64,000 nucleotides of DNA, taken from Candidatus Pseudobacter hemicellulosilyticus. Its GTDB lineage: Bacteria; Bacteroidota; Bacteroidia; Chitinophagales; Chitinophagaceae. The notes under the pieces were generated by a model. It saw only the letters and a program-made list of their open reading frames with translations, searched no databases and was not told the origin of the DNA. Location: positions 4,588,001 through 4,652,000 of the forward strand of contig CP119311.1 in assembly GCA_029202545.1 (NCBI GenBank), in the 5' to 3' direction. This document shows positions 54,986 through 62,483 of this stretch, piece after piece (positions within the stretch are counted from its first letter, which is position 1; each line of letters opens with the position of its first letter). Made by a program: the position numbers and the translations under genes.

Positions 54986-56482
54986 TTATTTGGCGAACCA
55001 GAGTTTGGTGTTGAGGGCATCACTGCCGCCCAGCCATTGAACAGCCTCCCGGTAATTGTCCGCATTGATGGTTTGTTCATCAGCAGGATACAATACCCGG
55101 CTGGGCACATAACCCGGGCTTACAGGGCCGGCTACAATAGCGGGATAACCCGTGCGGCGCCACTCCGTCCAGGCTTCATAGCCTACCAGGAAAAGGGAGA
55201 GCCATTTCTGCAGGTAGATCTTTTCCAGCTTCTGTGCCTGGTTACCGGTATAGGCTACGGTCGATTGATCAAAATAGCCGGTTCCCGGAACAATATCCGC
55301 AGCAGTGGGGAAAGTATAATTAGACGGAATGCGGCTGGCGTAGTAGCTGAACTGGTCATTGATACCATTGGTATAGTAGGTTTCAGCAGCGCCGCTGCCG
55401 CCGGGGATAAAGCCGCGCTCGGCTGCTTCGGCCAGGGTGAACTGTACCTCAGAATAGCTGAGCAGGATACTTTGTGCCGCCGTGGTGGAAGCCAGGGTAG
55501 CATTATACTGGCGGGGCGCCCAGAGCATACCGGGAGGAGAGTATTTGGCAGGATCATCCCAGTCGCCCGTACCATTCACTGCACCCGTATAGTTACCGCT
55601 TTGTGAAGCAGGCAGGGCAAATACAAACAGCCTTGCATCATTCATGCTGTTGAGACGGCTCACCAGGCTGGCTGTCACACGGCTGCTGATACCATAGTCA
55701 CTGTTGCTGGCGTGGTACAGCGGCATATTGTTCTCGTCACGGTCCGTCAGGTACTGCAGGGCAGCCTGCTCACTGTAACCCTGGAACAGCGGGTATTGTG
55801 TCCCGTTATTCAGGATGGCCGTCATTTTGGTAGTAGGATCCACCTTGTTGGACTGACGGAGCAGGATACGCAGCAGCAGGCCGGTATTGAATTTTTTCCA
55901 GCGGTCAATGGAGCCGCTGAACAGGATATCACCGGTGACCCCTTCGCCCGTACTGCCCAGCAGGCCAGCAGCTTCTTCCAGGTCGGTGATCAGGCCGGCA
56001 TACACATCCTGCTGCTGGGCATATTTGGGCCGGTTAACGCCGGTAACACCAGCAGCGGATGCTTCGCGGAAGGGAATGGGGCCATAGAGATCGGTCAGGT
56101 TCTGGAACAACCAGGCGCGCAGCACCAGGGCAATCCCCTTGTAGTTGTTGTAGCCACGCTCTTCTGCTGCCCGGATCACCTCATTCAGGTCACGGATATA
56201 GTTGTAATAGCTCCAGTTGAAATAGCCCTGTGCATCCGCACGGAACCAGTTGGAAAAATTACTGGCATAGGAAGTGGCCAGCTGGTCGGCCGCAATAGCG
56301 CCCCGGTCAAAGGAATTGTCCAGGTTCTTATTGGCTACAGAGCGGATCAGGTCCGGCAGGAGCAGGCCGGGATCAGTGAGCTGGTCGGGCCTGTTGGGAT
56401 TGGTATTCATCTCCTCAAAATCCTTGGTACAGGAGCCCAGCACCAGGAGCAGGAGTACATAGCGGAAGAAATGCTTTTTCAT
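54986..56482 (-). CDS. SusD/RagB-family lipoprotein (phosphonate cluster)
   Basis: 498 residues. Lipobox LVLGSC (Cys18) then TKDFEEMNTNPNRPDQLTDP, the standard start of the SusD-like_2 group. The helical body has IRDLNEVIRAAEERGYNNYK and LRAWLFQNLTDLYGPIPFRE. The C-terminal block is YLQKWLSLFLVGYEAWTEWR and the end is NTKLWFAK. This SusD-like_2 type usually binds non-polysaccharide or small ligands as well as glycans. It sits 29 bp after SusC and 27 bp before the PLP enzyme gene, so it is tightly embedded in the cluster. Confidence 0.94.
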   Translation of the reverse strand: MKKHFFRYVLLLLVLGSCTKDFEEMNTNPNRPDQLTDPGLLLPDLIRSVANKNLDNSFDRGAIAADQLATSYASNFSNWFRADAQGYFNWSYYNYIRDLNEVIRAAEERGYNNYKGIALVLRAWLFQNLTDLYGPIPFREASAAGVTGVNRPKYAQQQDVYAGLITDLEEAAGLLGSTGEGVTGDILFSGSIDRWKKFNTGLLLRILLRQSNKVDPTTKMTAILNNGTQYPLFQGYSEQAALQYLTDRDENNMPLYHASNSDYGISSRVTASLVSRLNSMNDARLFVFALPASQSGNYTGAVNGTGDWDDPAKYSPPGMLWAPRQYNATLASTTAAQSILLSYSEVQFTLAEAAERGFIPGGSGAAETYYTNGINDQFSYYASRIPSNYTFPTAADIVPGTGYFDQSTVAYTGNQAQKLEKIYLQKWLSLFLVGYEAWTEWRRTGYPAIVAGPVSPGYVPSRVLYPADEQTINADNYREAVQWLGGSDALNTKLWFAK

Positions 56483-56511
56483 AATGCGTTATTTATAGAG
56501 TGTTCCTTCGG

Positions 56512-59500
56512 TTAGAATTGCAGGTTGAGACTGATGCCGTATTCTTTGGTAGAAGGCAGGCTCATATTTTCAAAGCCTGGGATCAGGCCATTGCTGGCGG
56601 TGGCCACGGATACTTCAGGATCAAAATGCCTGTTGCCTGAAGGCGTCCACAGTACCAGGTTCCTGCCGGTGAAAGACAGGCGGGCAGCGGTAACAAAGGT
56701 CCGGCTCAGCATGCTGGCGGGCAGGGAGTACCCTACAGAAAGTTCCCTGAGCTTGAAGTAGGTGCCGCTGAACAGCTGTGATTCTGTGATATGGTCCATG
56801 CGGCCTTTGAAGAAGCCACGGATGTCCGTACCATACACACCCTGGCTGAAAGTACCATCAGTGCTGGTATTATTGGCCTGGTAGCTGCCATCACTCATCT
56901 GGGCGGCGCCGGGAATATAATAAGGGCTGCTGTATTCGTTGCCCTTGGTGCGGGCGGAACGGCCTTCAACACTTTCTGCCATCATTCCGGAACCCACGGC
57001 CTTGTTATAGAAGCGGGATACAAACTGACCGCCTACCTGTCCGCTGATCACGGTGTTCACAAAGAAATTTTTGTAGAAGAACTGGTTGGTCATACCGGCT
57101 GTCCAGTCAGGATTCACATTGCCCAGCATTACATCTTCCGTAGTGCCACGGGCCCTGCCATTGGAGAAAATGATGATCTCTCCTTTCATAGGGCCTTCCG
57201 TCACGCGCTGGTAGCCGGGACCCCAGATAGCGCCCATCCGCTCGCCAACGCGGGCCTGGATAGAAGCCTCTTCGCCGGGTGCAGCCTGGCGGATCACATC
57301 TGTTTCAGGATCCAGCTCCAGGACTTTGCCGATGTTGCGGGCCCAGTTCAGGCTGATATCCCAGCGGAAAGAAGAAGGGCTTTGTACCGGTGTGGCAGAG
57401 AGCATCACTTCAAAACCGGTATTCTTTACTTTACCGGCATTGATCACACGGGCGCTATAACCAGAGCTGGTGACCATGGGCAGGTTGATGATCTGGTTGC
57501 GGGTGCGGATATCATAATAGGTCAGGTCAACTGAGAGCCTGTTGTTCAGGAACGACCAGGCAGTACCAATTTCATAGGTGCTGGTGATCTCCGGCTTCAG
57601 GTGGGCATTATACAGGGTGCCGGGACCGGCCAGCGTAGCTTCTGTACCCCAGATGGTGCGGTAGTCGTACACGTTATAGAGGCGATAGGGATCAGTATCA
57701 TTACCTACCTGTGCCCAGCCGAGGCGCAAGCGGGCCTGGTTGAAAGCATCCGGCATGTTGAACAGGTTGCGCAGGTCGGTGTTCAGGCTGGCAGAGGGAT
57801 AGAAATAGCTGTTATTGTTTTTGGGCAGGGTGCTGGACCAGTCGTTCCTGCCGGTGATATCCAGGTAGAACAGGTCTTTATAACCAAAGTTGGCCATGGC
57901 ATACAGGCTGTTGATCCTTTTCTGAGAGCGGTTGGAAGAAGCCTCAATAGGAGAGCGGGTATTGCCGAAATTATAGATGCCAGGCACCAGCAGGTTGGGT
58001 GCTGCGGTATTGGAGCTGTTTCCTTCCAGGTCATAGCGGTTGCCACCGGCAGAGAGCTTATAGGTCAGATCGCCATTGGCAATTTCATTATTATAGCTGA
58101 GCAGGAAGTCGGAGTTGCGTTCTGTGAAAGCGATCTTGTATTCCTCGTAGCGGCCAAAGGGATTGTCCACATCACTGACCGCCCATTTCATGGGACGAAA
58201 ATCATTGTAATGATCCAGGGCTGTACGCACCATCAGGTTCAGCTTCGGTGTAAAAGCGTAGTTCAGTTCTATATTGCCATACACATGGTTCTTATCCTGG
58301 CCCTTGGTATTCTCATACTGCAGGAAATAGGGATTGTTATGGTTCTCCCCATAATTGTACTGGAACTGGCGGATGCCGTTCAGACCGGTCTGCCAGTAAT
58401 CCTTCAGGCTGTTCATGTTGACGTTCCTGTTCATCCAGGTGAAGAAGTACATGATGGTATTTCTTCCATAACCATTGTCAGGACGGTTATCACTTTCTGT
58501 TTTGGCGTAGTTGATGCGTACTTTGGAGGTCAGCTTATCAGTGAGCTTATAGCTGCTGTTGAGGGACACCTGGTAGCGGTCCAGGTCGTTATTGGGAATA
58601 ACGCCGGTCTCATTAAGCGAGGTCAGGGAGAGGCGGTATTGTCCTTTTTCATTGTTCCCGGCCAGGGCAATATTGTTATAGGCCTTAGTGCCGGTTTTAA
58701 AAAAGCCGCGGATATTGTCCGGATGGGCAATCCAGGGCGTGGCAATAATATTGCCGCGGTTGTTCAGGGATACATCAGCACCGCGGAAACCATTATCAGT
58801 GGGAGAATCAAACTGGGCTTCCAGCCTATTGGGATCAAAGCGGGGCCCCCAGCTTTCATCATAACCATCATAGGTGCCATCAGGGTAGATGGACCAGCTG
58901 GCGCCAAAGTTGGAACCGGCATAGTTGCCGGAGTTACCACCGCCGAATTCATTCTGGAAACCGGGCAGGCGGCCCACCTTTGTATTATAGTAATAGGAGT
59001 TGACGCTGACACCACTGCCTTTGGCGGTAGCGCCGCGGCGGGTGGTGATCACAATAGCGCCATTGGCAGCGCGGGAACCATACAAGGCTGCTGCAGCAGG
59101 CCCTTTCAGGATATTAACACTTTCTACATCAGCCGGATTGATAGCAGCCATGCTGTTGCCATAATCGGCCGCGCCGCTGGTATTGCTTACGCCATCATTG
59201 GCCACGGGTGTACCATCAATGATGACCAGGGGCTGGTTCTTACCAAGGTCCAGGGACTTATCGCCCCGCAGGGTGATACGGGAGGAAGAACCCAGGGAAC
59301 CGCCGCTGATGATATTGGCGCCGGCCACTTTACCAGAGAGGTTATTAATGAAATTGCTGGCAGGGGCTTCATTCAGGTCTTTACCGCCCACCTGCTGGGT
59401 AGCATAACCCAGGGATCGTTTTTCCCGGTTAATACCCAGTGCTGTCACCACCACTTCATCCAGTTTCCTGGAATCGGTTTCCAGTACAATATTGATGCTG

Positions 59501-59799
59501 GTCTGCCGGCCTGCAGGTATTTCCTGTGCGCTGTAGCCAACCATGGAAAATATCAGGACAGCATTGGCAGGGACTGACTGCAGGGTATACCGGCCTTCAC
59601 TGTTGGTAGTGGCCGCGATCCTGCTGCCTTTGATGCTGACCGTTACACCGGCCAGGGGTTGCTGTTCTTTGTCGGTCACTTTGCCCTGGATAGCGGCCTG
59701 CTGGCCGTTCTGTCCATAGGCCAGGCTGCCAAAGCAGATAGCCAGCAGGACCATCAGGTGTTTTAATACAAGAAAGGGTGGGTTACATTGCTTTTGCAT
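56512..59799 (-). CDS. SusC/RagA-family TonB-linked outer-membrane protein (phosphonate cluster)
   Basis: 1095 residues. A signal peptide (VLKHLMVLLAICFGSLAYG) precedes the CarboxypepD_reg-like domain (AIQGKVTDKEQQPLAGVTVS). The TonB-box region is LDEVVVTALGINREKRSLGY. The plug has QPLVIIDGTPVANDG and AAALYGSRAANGAIVITTRR. The long barrel ends in EYGISLNLQF. It lies 48 bp downstream of the first PLP enzyme gene and directly before SusD. It would be the outer-membrane import channel of the aminophosphonate cluster; ligand assignment rests on the neighbours. Confidence 0.95.
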   Translation of the reverse strand: MQKQCNPPFLVLKHLMVLLAICFGSLAYGQNGQQAAIQGKVTDKEQQPLAGVTVSIKGSRIAATTNSEGRYTLQSVPANAVLIFSMVGYSAQEIPAGRQTSINIVLETDSRKLDEVVVTALGINREKRSLGYATQQVGGKDLNEAPASNFINNLSGKVAGANIISGGSLGSSSRITLRGDKSLDLGKNQPLVIIDGTPVANDGVSNTSGAADYGNSMAAINPADVESVNILKGPAAAALYGSRAANGAIVITTRRGATAKGSGVSVNSYYYNTKVGRLPGFQNEFGGGNSGNYAGSNFGASWSIYPDGTYDGYDESWGPRFDPNRLEAQFDSPTDNGFRGADVSLNNRGNIIATPWIAHPDNIRGFFKTGTKAYNNIALAGNNEKGQYRLSLTSLNETGVIPNNDLDRYQVSLNSSYKLTDKLTSKVRINYAKTESDNRPDNGYGRNTIMYFFTWMNRNVNMNSLKDYWQTGLNGIRQFQYNYGENHNNPYFLQYENTKGQDKNHVYGNIELNYAFTPKLNLMVRTALDHYNDFRPMKWAVSDVDNPFGRYEEYKIAFTERNSDFLLSYNNEIANGDLTYKLSAGGNRYDLEGNSSNTAAPNLLVPGIYNFGNTRSPIEASSNRSQKRINSLYAMANFGYKDLFYLDITGRNDWSSTLPKNNNSYFYPSASLNTDLRNLFNMPDAFNQARLRLGWAQVGNDTDPYRLYNVYDYRTIWGTEATLAGPGTLYNAHLKPEITSTYEIGTAWSFLNNRLSVDLTYYDIRTRNQIINLPMVTSSGYSARVINAGKVKNTGFEVMLSATPVQSPSSFRWDISLNWARNIGKVLELDPETDVIRQAAPGEEASIQARVGERMGAIWGPGYQRVTEGPMKGEIIIFSNGRARGTTEDVMLGNVNPDWTAGMTNQFFYKNFFVNTVISGQVGGQFVSRFYNKAVGSGMMAESVEGRSARTKGNEYSSPYYIPGAAQMSDGSYQANNTSTDGTFSQGVYGTDIRGFFKGRMDHITESQLFSGTYFKLRELSVGYSLPASMLSRTFVTAARLSFTGRNLVLWTPSGNRHFDPEVSVATASNGLIPGFENMSLPSTKEYGISLNLQF

Positions 59800-59847
59800 G
59801 ATTTTTTATTTCTGCGTGAATAAAATAGGCTCATGGTTCTTTTGAGG

Positions 59848-61221
59848 TCAGGAGGTTTGCCAGCTGGCTTCCAGCGCGGATTGCAGGATGCCGAGGGCGC
59901 GGTCCAGTTCCGCCTGGCTGATCACCAGCGGTGGGTAGAGCGATAAAACATTACCGCCGGATACTTTAAGGCTCAGCCCGGCTTCCAGGCAGGCATAAAG
60001 GACCTGCTCGGCCAGTTGCACAGCGGGCTTTTTGGTAGTACGGTCCTCCACCAGCTCAATGCCCCAGAGCATGCCCAGGCCACGTACATCGCCAATGACC
60101 GGGCACTGATCTTTGAGGGCATTCAGTTTTTGCCGCAGGTAAGCTTCCTGCGTTTTCACCTGTTGCAGTGTCTGGTGCTGGTCCATATAGTCCAGTGCTG
60201 CCAGTGCTGCTGCTGAGCCAAGCGGATTTTTCTCATGGGTGAAATGACCCAGGGAAACATGTCCCGCAACATTGAGTGTTTCGCGGCAGAGCAGGGCAGC
60301 CATGGGTACCAGGCCAGCGCCCAGGCCTTTACCAATGACCAGGATATCGGGTTCAATACCAAATTGCTGGTAGGCAAAATGCGTCCCGGTACGGCCCATA
60401 CATACGGGCACTTCATCCAGGATCAGCAGGATGCCATGACGGTTGCATAGCTCGCGGATCCGCTGCCAGTACGCTTTGGAAGGGACCTGCACCACGGTGC
60501 TGCGGATGGTTTCGGCAACGATGGCGCCGATATCACCCTCTTTTTCGATCACGTATTCGATATAGTCTGCATAGGGCAGATCGCCGTCAGGGCGATGTTG
60601 ATCATACCACATGCCTCGATAGCTATCGGGCGGCGGCACATGGATACTGCCGGGCAGGAGCGGCCCTACCTGCCGGCTGAACAGGTATTCACCACCCACG
60701 GAAATACTATCCATGGAAGCGCCGTGAAAAGCATCGTAGAGGGAGATGGTCTTGTAGCGGCCTGTAGCTATGCGCGCCAGTTTGAGCGCCATGCTCATGG
60801 CGGAAGTACCACCGGGTGCAAACAGAGAGCGGGAGAGGACGCCATTGGTGAGGCCTACCAGTCTTTCCGCCAGGTTGATGGCCGGAATATTGGTGAAGCG
60901 GCGCGGAGAAAAAGCCAGCTCATCCAGCTGTGCTTTTACCCGGTCCAGTAGGAATGCATTGGCATAGCCCAGCTGGTGGACATTATTACCATGGAAATCG
61001 AGATAGTCTTTGCCGGCCAGGTTGCGGATACTGCTGCCCTGAGCAGTGCCCAGCACATCCAGGCAGGGAGTGGAGAGCGACTGGTGCAGGAAGTAGCGAC
61101 TGTCCTTTTCCAGCCAGTTGCGGGTGGCTTCATCGGTGATGCCTGATTGCCAGGCCGTCCGGGCCGGGGAAATATTGATGTCTCCTTCAGTTCGTAAATG
61201 CTGGGGATCGGAATTTTTCAC
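59848..61221 (-). CDS. Class III PLP enzyme, PbfA-like, second paralogue
   Basis: 457 residues, clearly homologous to the 53606-54958 product: DFHGNNVHQLGY, SPRRFTNIPA, APGGTSAMSMA, LILDEVPVCMGRTG (Asp269), IGKGLGAGLVPMAA (Lys298) and LGHFTHEKNPLGSAA. This copy is closer to the PbfA pattern (FHGNxVHQxGY, phosphonate ammonia-lyases). Differences at the 'EIIDGLGR' versus 'EVPVCMGR' position and in the segment PPPDSYRGMWYDQ suggest different substrates. First enzyme gene of the cluster, preceded by a dyad-rich control region and an XRE-cupin gene. Confidence 0.82.
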   Translation of the reverse strand: MKNSDPQHLRTEGDINISPARTAWQSGITDEATRNWLEKDSRYFLHQSLSTPCLDVLGTAQGSSIRNLAGKDYLDFHGNNVHQLGYANAFLLDRVKAQLDELAFSPRRFTNIPAINLAERLVGLTNGVLSRSLFAPGGTSAMSMALKLARIATGRYKTISLYDAFHGASMDSISVGGEYLFSRQVGPLLPGSIHVPPPDSYRGMWYDQHRPDGDLPYADYIEYVIEKEGDIGAIVAETIRSTVVQVPSKAYWQRIRELCNRHGILLILDEVPVCMGRTGTHFAYQQFGIEPDILVIGKGLGAGLVPMAALLCRETLNVAGHVSLGHFTHEKNPLGSAAALAALDYMDQHQTLQQVKTQEAYLRQKLNALKDQCPVIGDVRGLGMLWGIELVEDRTTKKPAVQLAEQVLYACLEAGLSLKVSGGNVLSLYPPLVISQAELDRALGILQSALEASWQTS

Positions 61222-61353
61222 TGTTAATACGCTTTAACAAAAGTTAAGCAATATTAAACAGTGTTTATTTAAATTAACCTTTTCGGATATTAAGGCAGTG
61301 TTACGGTTTTGTAAAGCGAATTTTAAGCGTCCTTGTTTAACCTTTGTAAACTT
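61222..61353 (-). promoter_or_regulatory. Dyad-rich control region of the phosphonate cluster
   Basis: 132 bp, AT-rich, with several related dyads: TTAAC-AAAA-GTTAA (61234-61247), TAAACA-G-TGTTTA (61255-61267) and GTTTAAC-CTT-TGTAAAC (61334-61350, imperfect). All share a GTTTAA/GTTAA half-site. They lie just upstream of the first PLP gene and after the XRE-cupin gene, a likely binding area for that regulator. Confidence 0.5.
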
Positions 61354-61929
61354 TTAGTTTTCTTCGAAAAAGTAAATCACCAGCATCACGGCCTTATAAG
61401 AACCTATATTATGGGGGGTATGTGGGATCCTGCCGTCAAACAGCATGGAATCCCCGGCATTCAGCCGGATCCTTTCGTGCTCAAACTGGTATTCTATTTC
61501 ACCGGCCAGGATATATTTGTATTCAAAGGCTTCGGTTTCCACCATGGGCCTGCTGGCCTTTGGCTCCAGTTCCAGCAATACGATATCTACTGTAGAGTGT
61601 TTGATATTACGGGTAAAAATGCGGTGGTAGCGGAAACCCTGGGCATGTTCCTTTTCAAAGGAGAAATAGTCATCTTTTCTTTTAACAAGGATGGTCTTGC
61701 CATTGGGTTCATTACCGATATCCTTGAAAAAGGCATTGAGGTCAATATCCAGTGCTTTGATGATCTCTATCAGCACCACCAGGGAGGGGATAGCGCGGCT
61801 GTTTTCGATCTGTGATACCAGTCCTTTGCTTACGGAGGCTTTATCGGCCAGTTCCTGTATAGTGATCCCTTTTTTCTTCCTGCGTTCTCTTATCTGGTTC
61901 CCGATCTGGATCAGAATATCTTCTTTCAT
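61354..61929 (-). CDS. XRE-family regulator with cupin sensor domain
   Basis: 191 residues. The N-terminal HTH_3 (residues 8-65) has RERRKKKGITIQELADKASV and SKGLVSQIENSRAIPSLVVL. The C-terminal cupin_2 domain (about 105-188) has AFEYKYILAGEIEYQFEHER and GDSMLFDGRIPHTPHN; PHTPHN provides metal-ligand-type His. XRE-cupin proteins are mostly repressors of catabolic or amino-compound genes and bind their small-molecule effector in the cupin. It is upstream of and co-directional with the phosphonate cluster and very likely its regulator. Confidence 0.92.
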   Translation of the reverse strand: MKEDILIQIGNQIRERRKKKGITIQELADKASVSKGLVSQIENSRAIPSLVVLIEIIKALDIDLNAFFKDIGNEPNGKTILVKRKDDYFSFEKEHAQGFRYHRIFTRNIKHSTVDIVLLELEPKASRPMVETEAFEYKYILAGEIEYQFEHERIRLNAGDSMLFDGRIPHTPHNIGSYKAVMLVIYFFEEN

Positions 61930-62000
61930 TGCCAGCTGTTTATTGGCGGCAAATATATCAAAATCCGGTTATCTCTTACGGAAATGCACCTGCTATCCGG

Positions 62001-62204
62001 TTAACGGCCGCTTTCCCGCATGGCCCGGACAATACGGTCAGTGCGGCGGTCAGCACGCGAATTGTTAAGAGAAACCACCGCCCAGATAGCGGCCGGAAGC
62101 CAGCCGATAATGGTGATCTGGAGCAGCAGGCACAGGATGCCTGTCAGGATACGCCCACGCAGCATAAAGGAAAGCCAGGGAAGTAAAATAGCGATCAGGG
62201 TCAT
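62001..62204 (-). CDS. YqaE/Pmp3-family membrane peptide
   Basis: 67 residues with two predicted helices (MTLIAILLPWLSFMLRGRIL and GILCLLLQITIIGWLPAAIW) and a charged tail (NNSRADRRTDRIVRAMRESG). This matches the Pmp3/YqaE family, with the usual 'LPWLSFxLxGR' and 'GWLPAAIWA' segments. Family members affect membrane potential and stress tolerance; the role here is unknown. Monocistronic. Confidence 0.88.
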   Translation of the reverse strand: MTLIAILLPWLSFMLRGRILTGILCLLLQITIIGWLPAAIWAVVSLNNSRADRRTDRIVRAMRESGR

Positions 62205-62330
62205 GCCGAATGATTTTTGAACTTAAAAACCAGTTGGTCGCAAAAGGTCTCTAAAAGTTACAAAAAATAAGGCAAATTTCCAGGGTTGTTCATGCACTTT
62301 TGGCATGCAGGGCTGAATAATCCCGGGAAT

Positions 62331-62380
62331 ACCGTCGCTCATCTCCTGCGAGTGACGGTTATTTCATCGCCTCTGGCGAT
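62331..62380. repeat. Two adjacent hairpins related to the 29-bp repeat
   Basis: ACCGTCGCTC (62331-62340) pairs with GAGTGACGGT (62350-62359), one mismatch. ATCGCC-TCT-GGCGAT (62366-62380) is a perfect hairpin. GTCGCTC/GAGTGAC and the GCC-TCT/GGA-GGC core are the pieces of the repeat at 62431, so this looks like a diverged or rearranged copy. Confidence 0.55.
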
Positions 62381-62430
62381 CAACAACAATCGGCCGTTCC
62401 CGACTGGTTAGCCGGAGTCTAACAAATAGA

Positions 62431-62459
62431 GGTCACTCGCCGGAGGCGAGCGACTGTAC
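62431..62459. repeat. Short intergenic hairpin repeat, copy 2
   Basis: Same 29-bp unit as at 20044-20072 (28 of 29 bases identical): GTCACTCGCC-GGA-GGCGAGCGAC followed by TGTAC. It lies 24 bp past the stop of the 62484 gene. Confidence 0.75.
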
Positions 62460-62483
62460 CCCAACTGGTAACACCCTGACCGT

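Noticed and set aside
57601..59577. 658-codon plus-strand frame opposite the second SusC gene
   Set aside because: Long open antisense frames are common opposite SusC genes because of codon bias; composition (Gly/Ile/Val rich without motifs) is that of a shadow.
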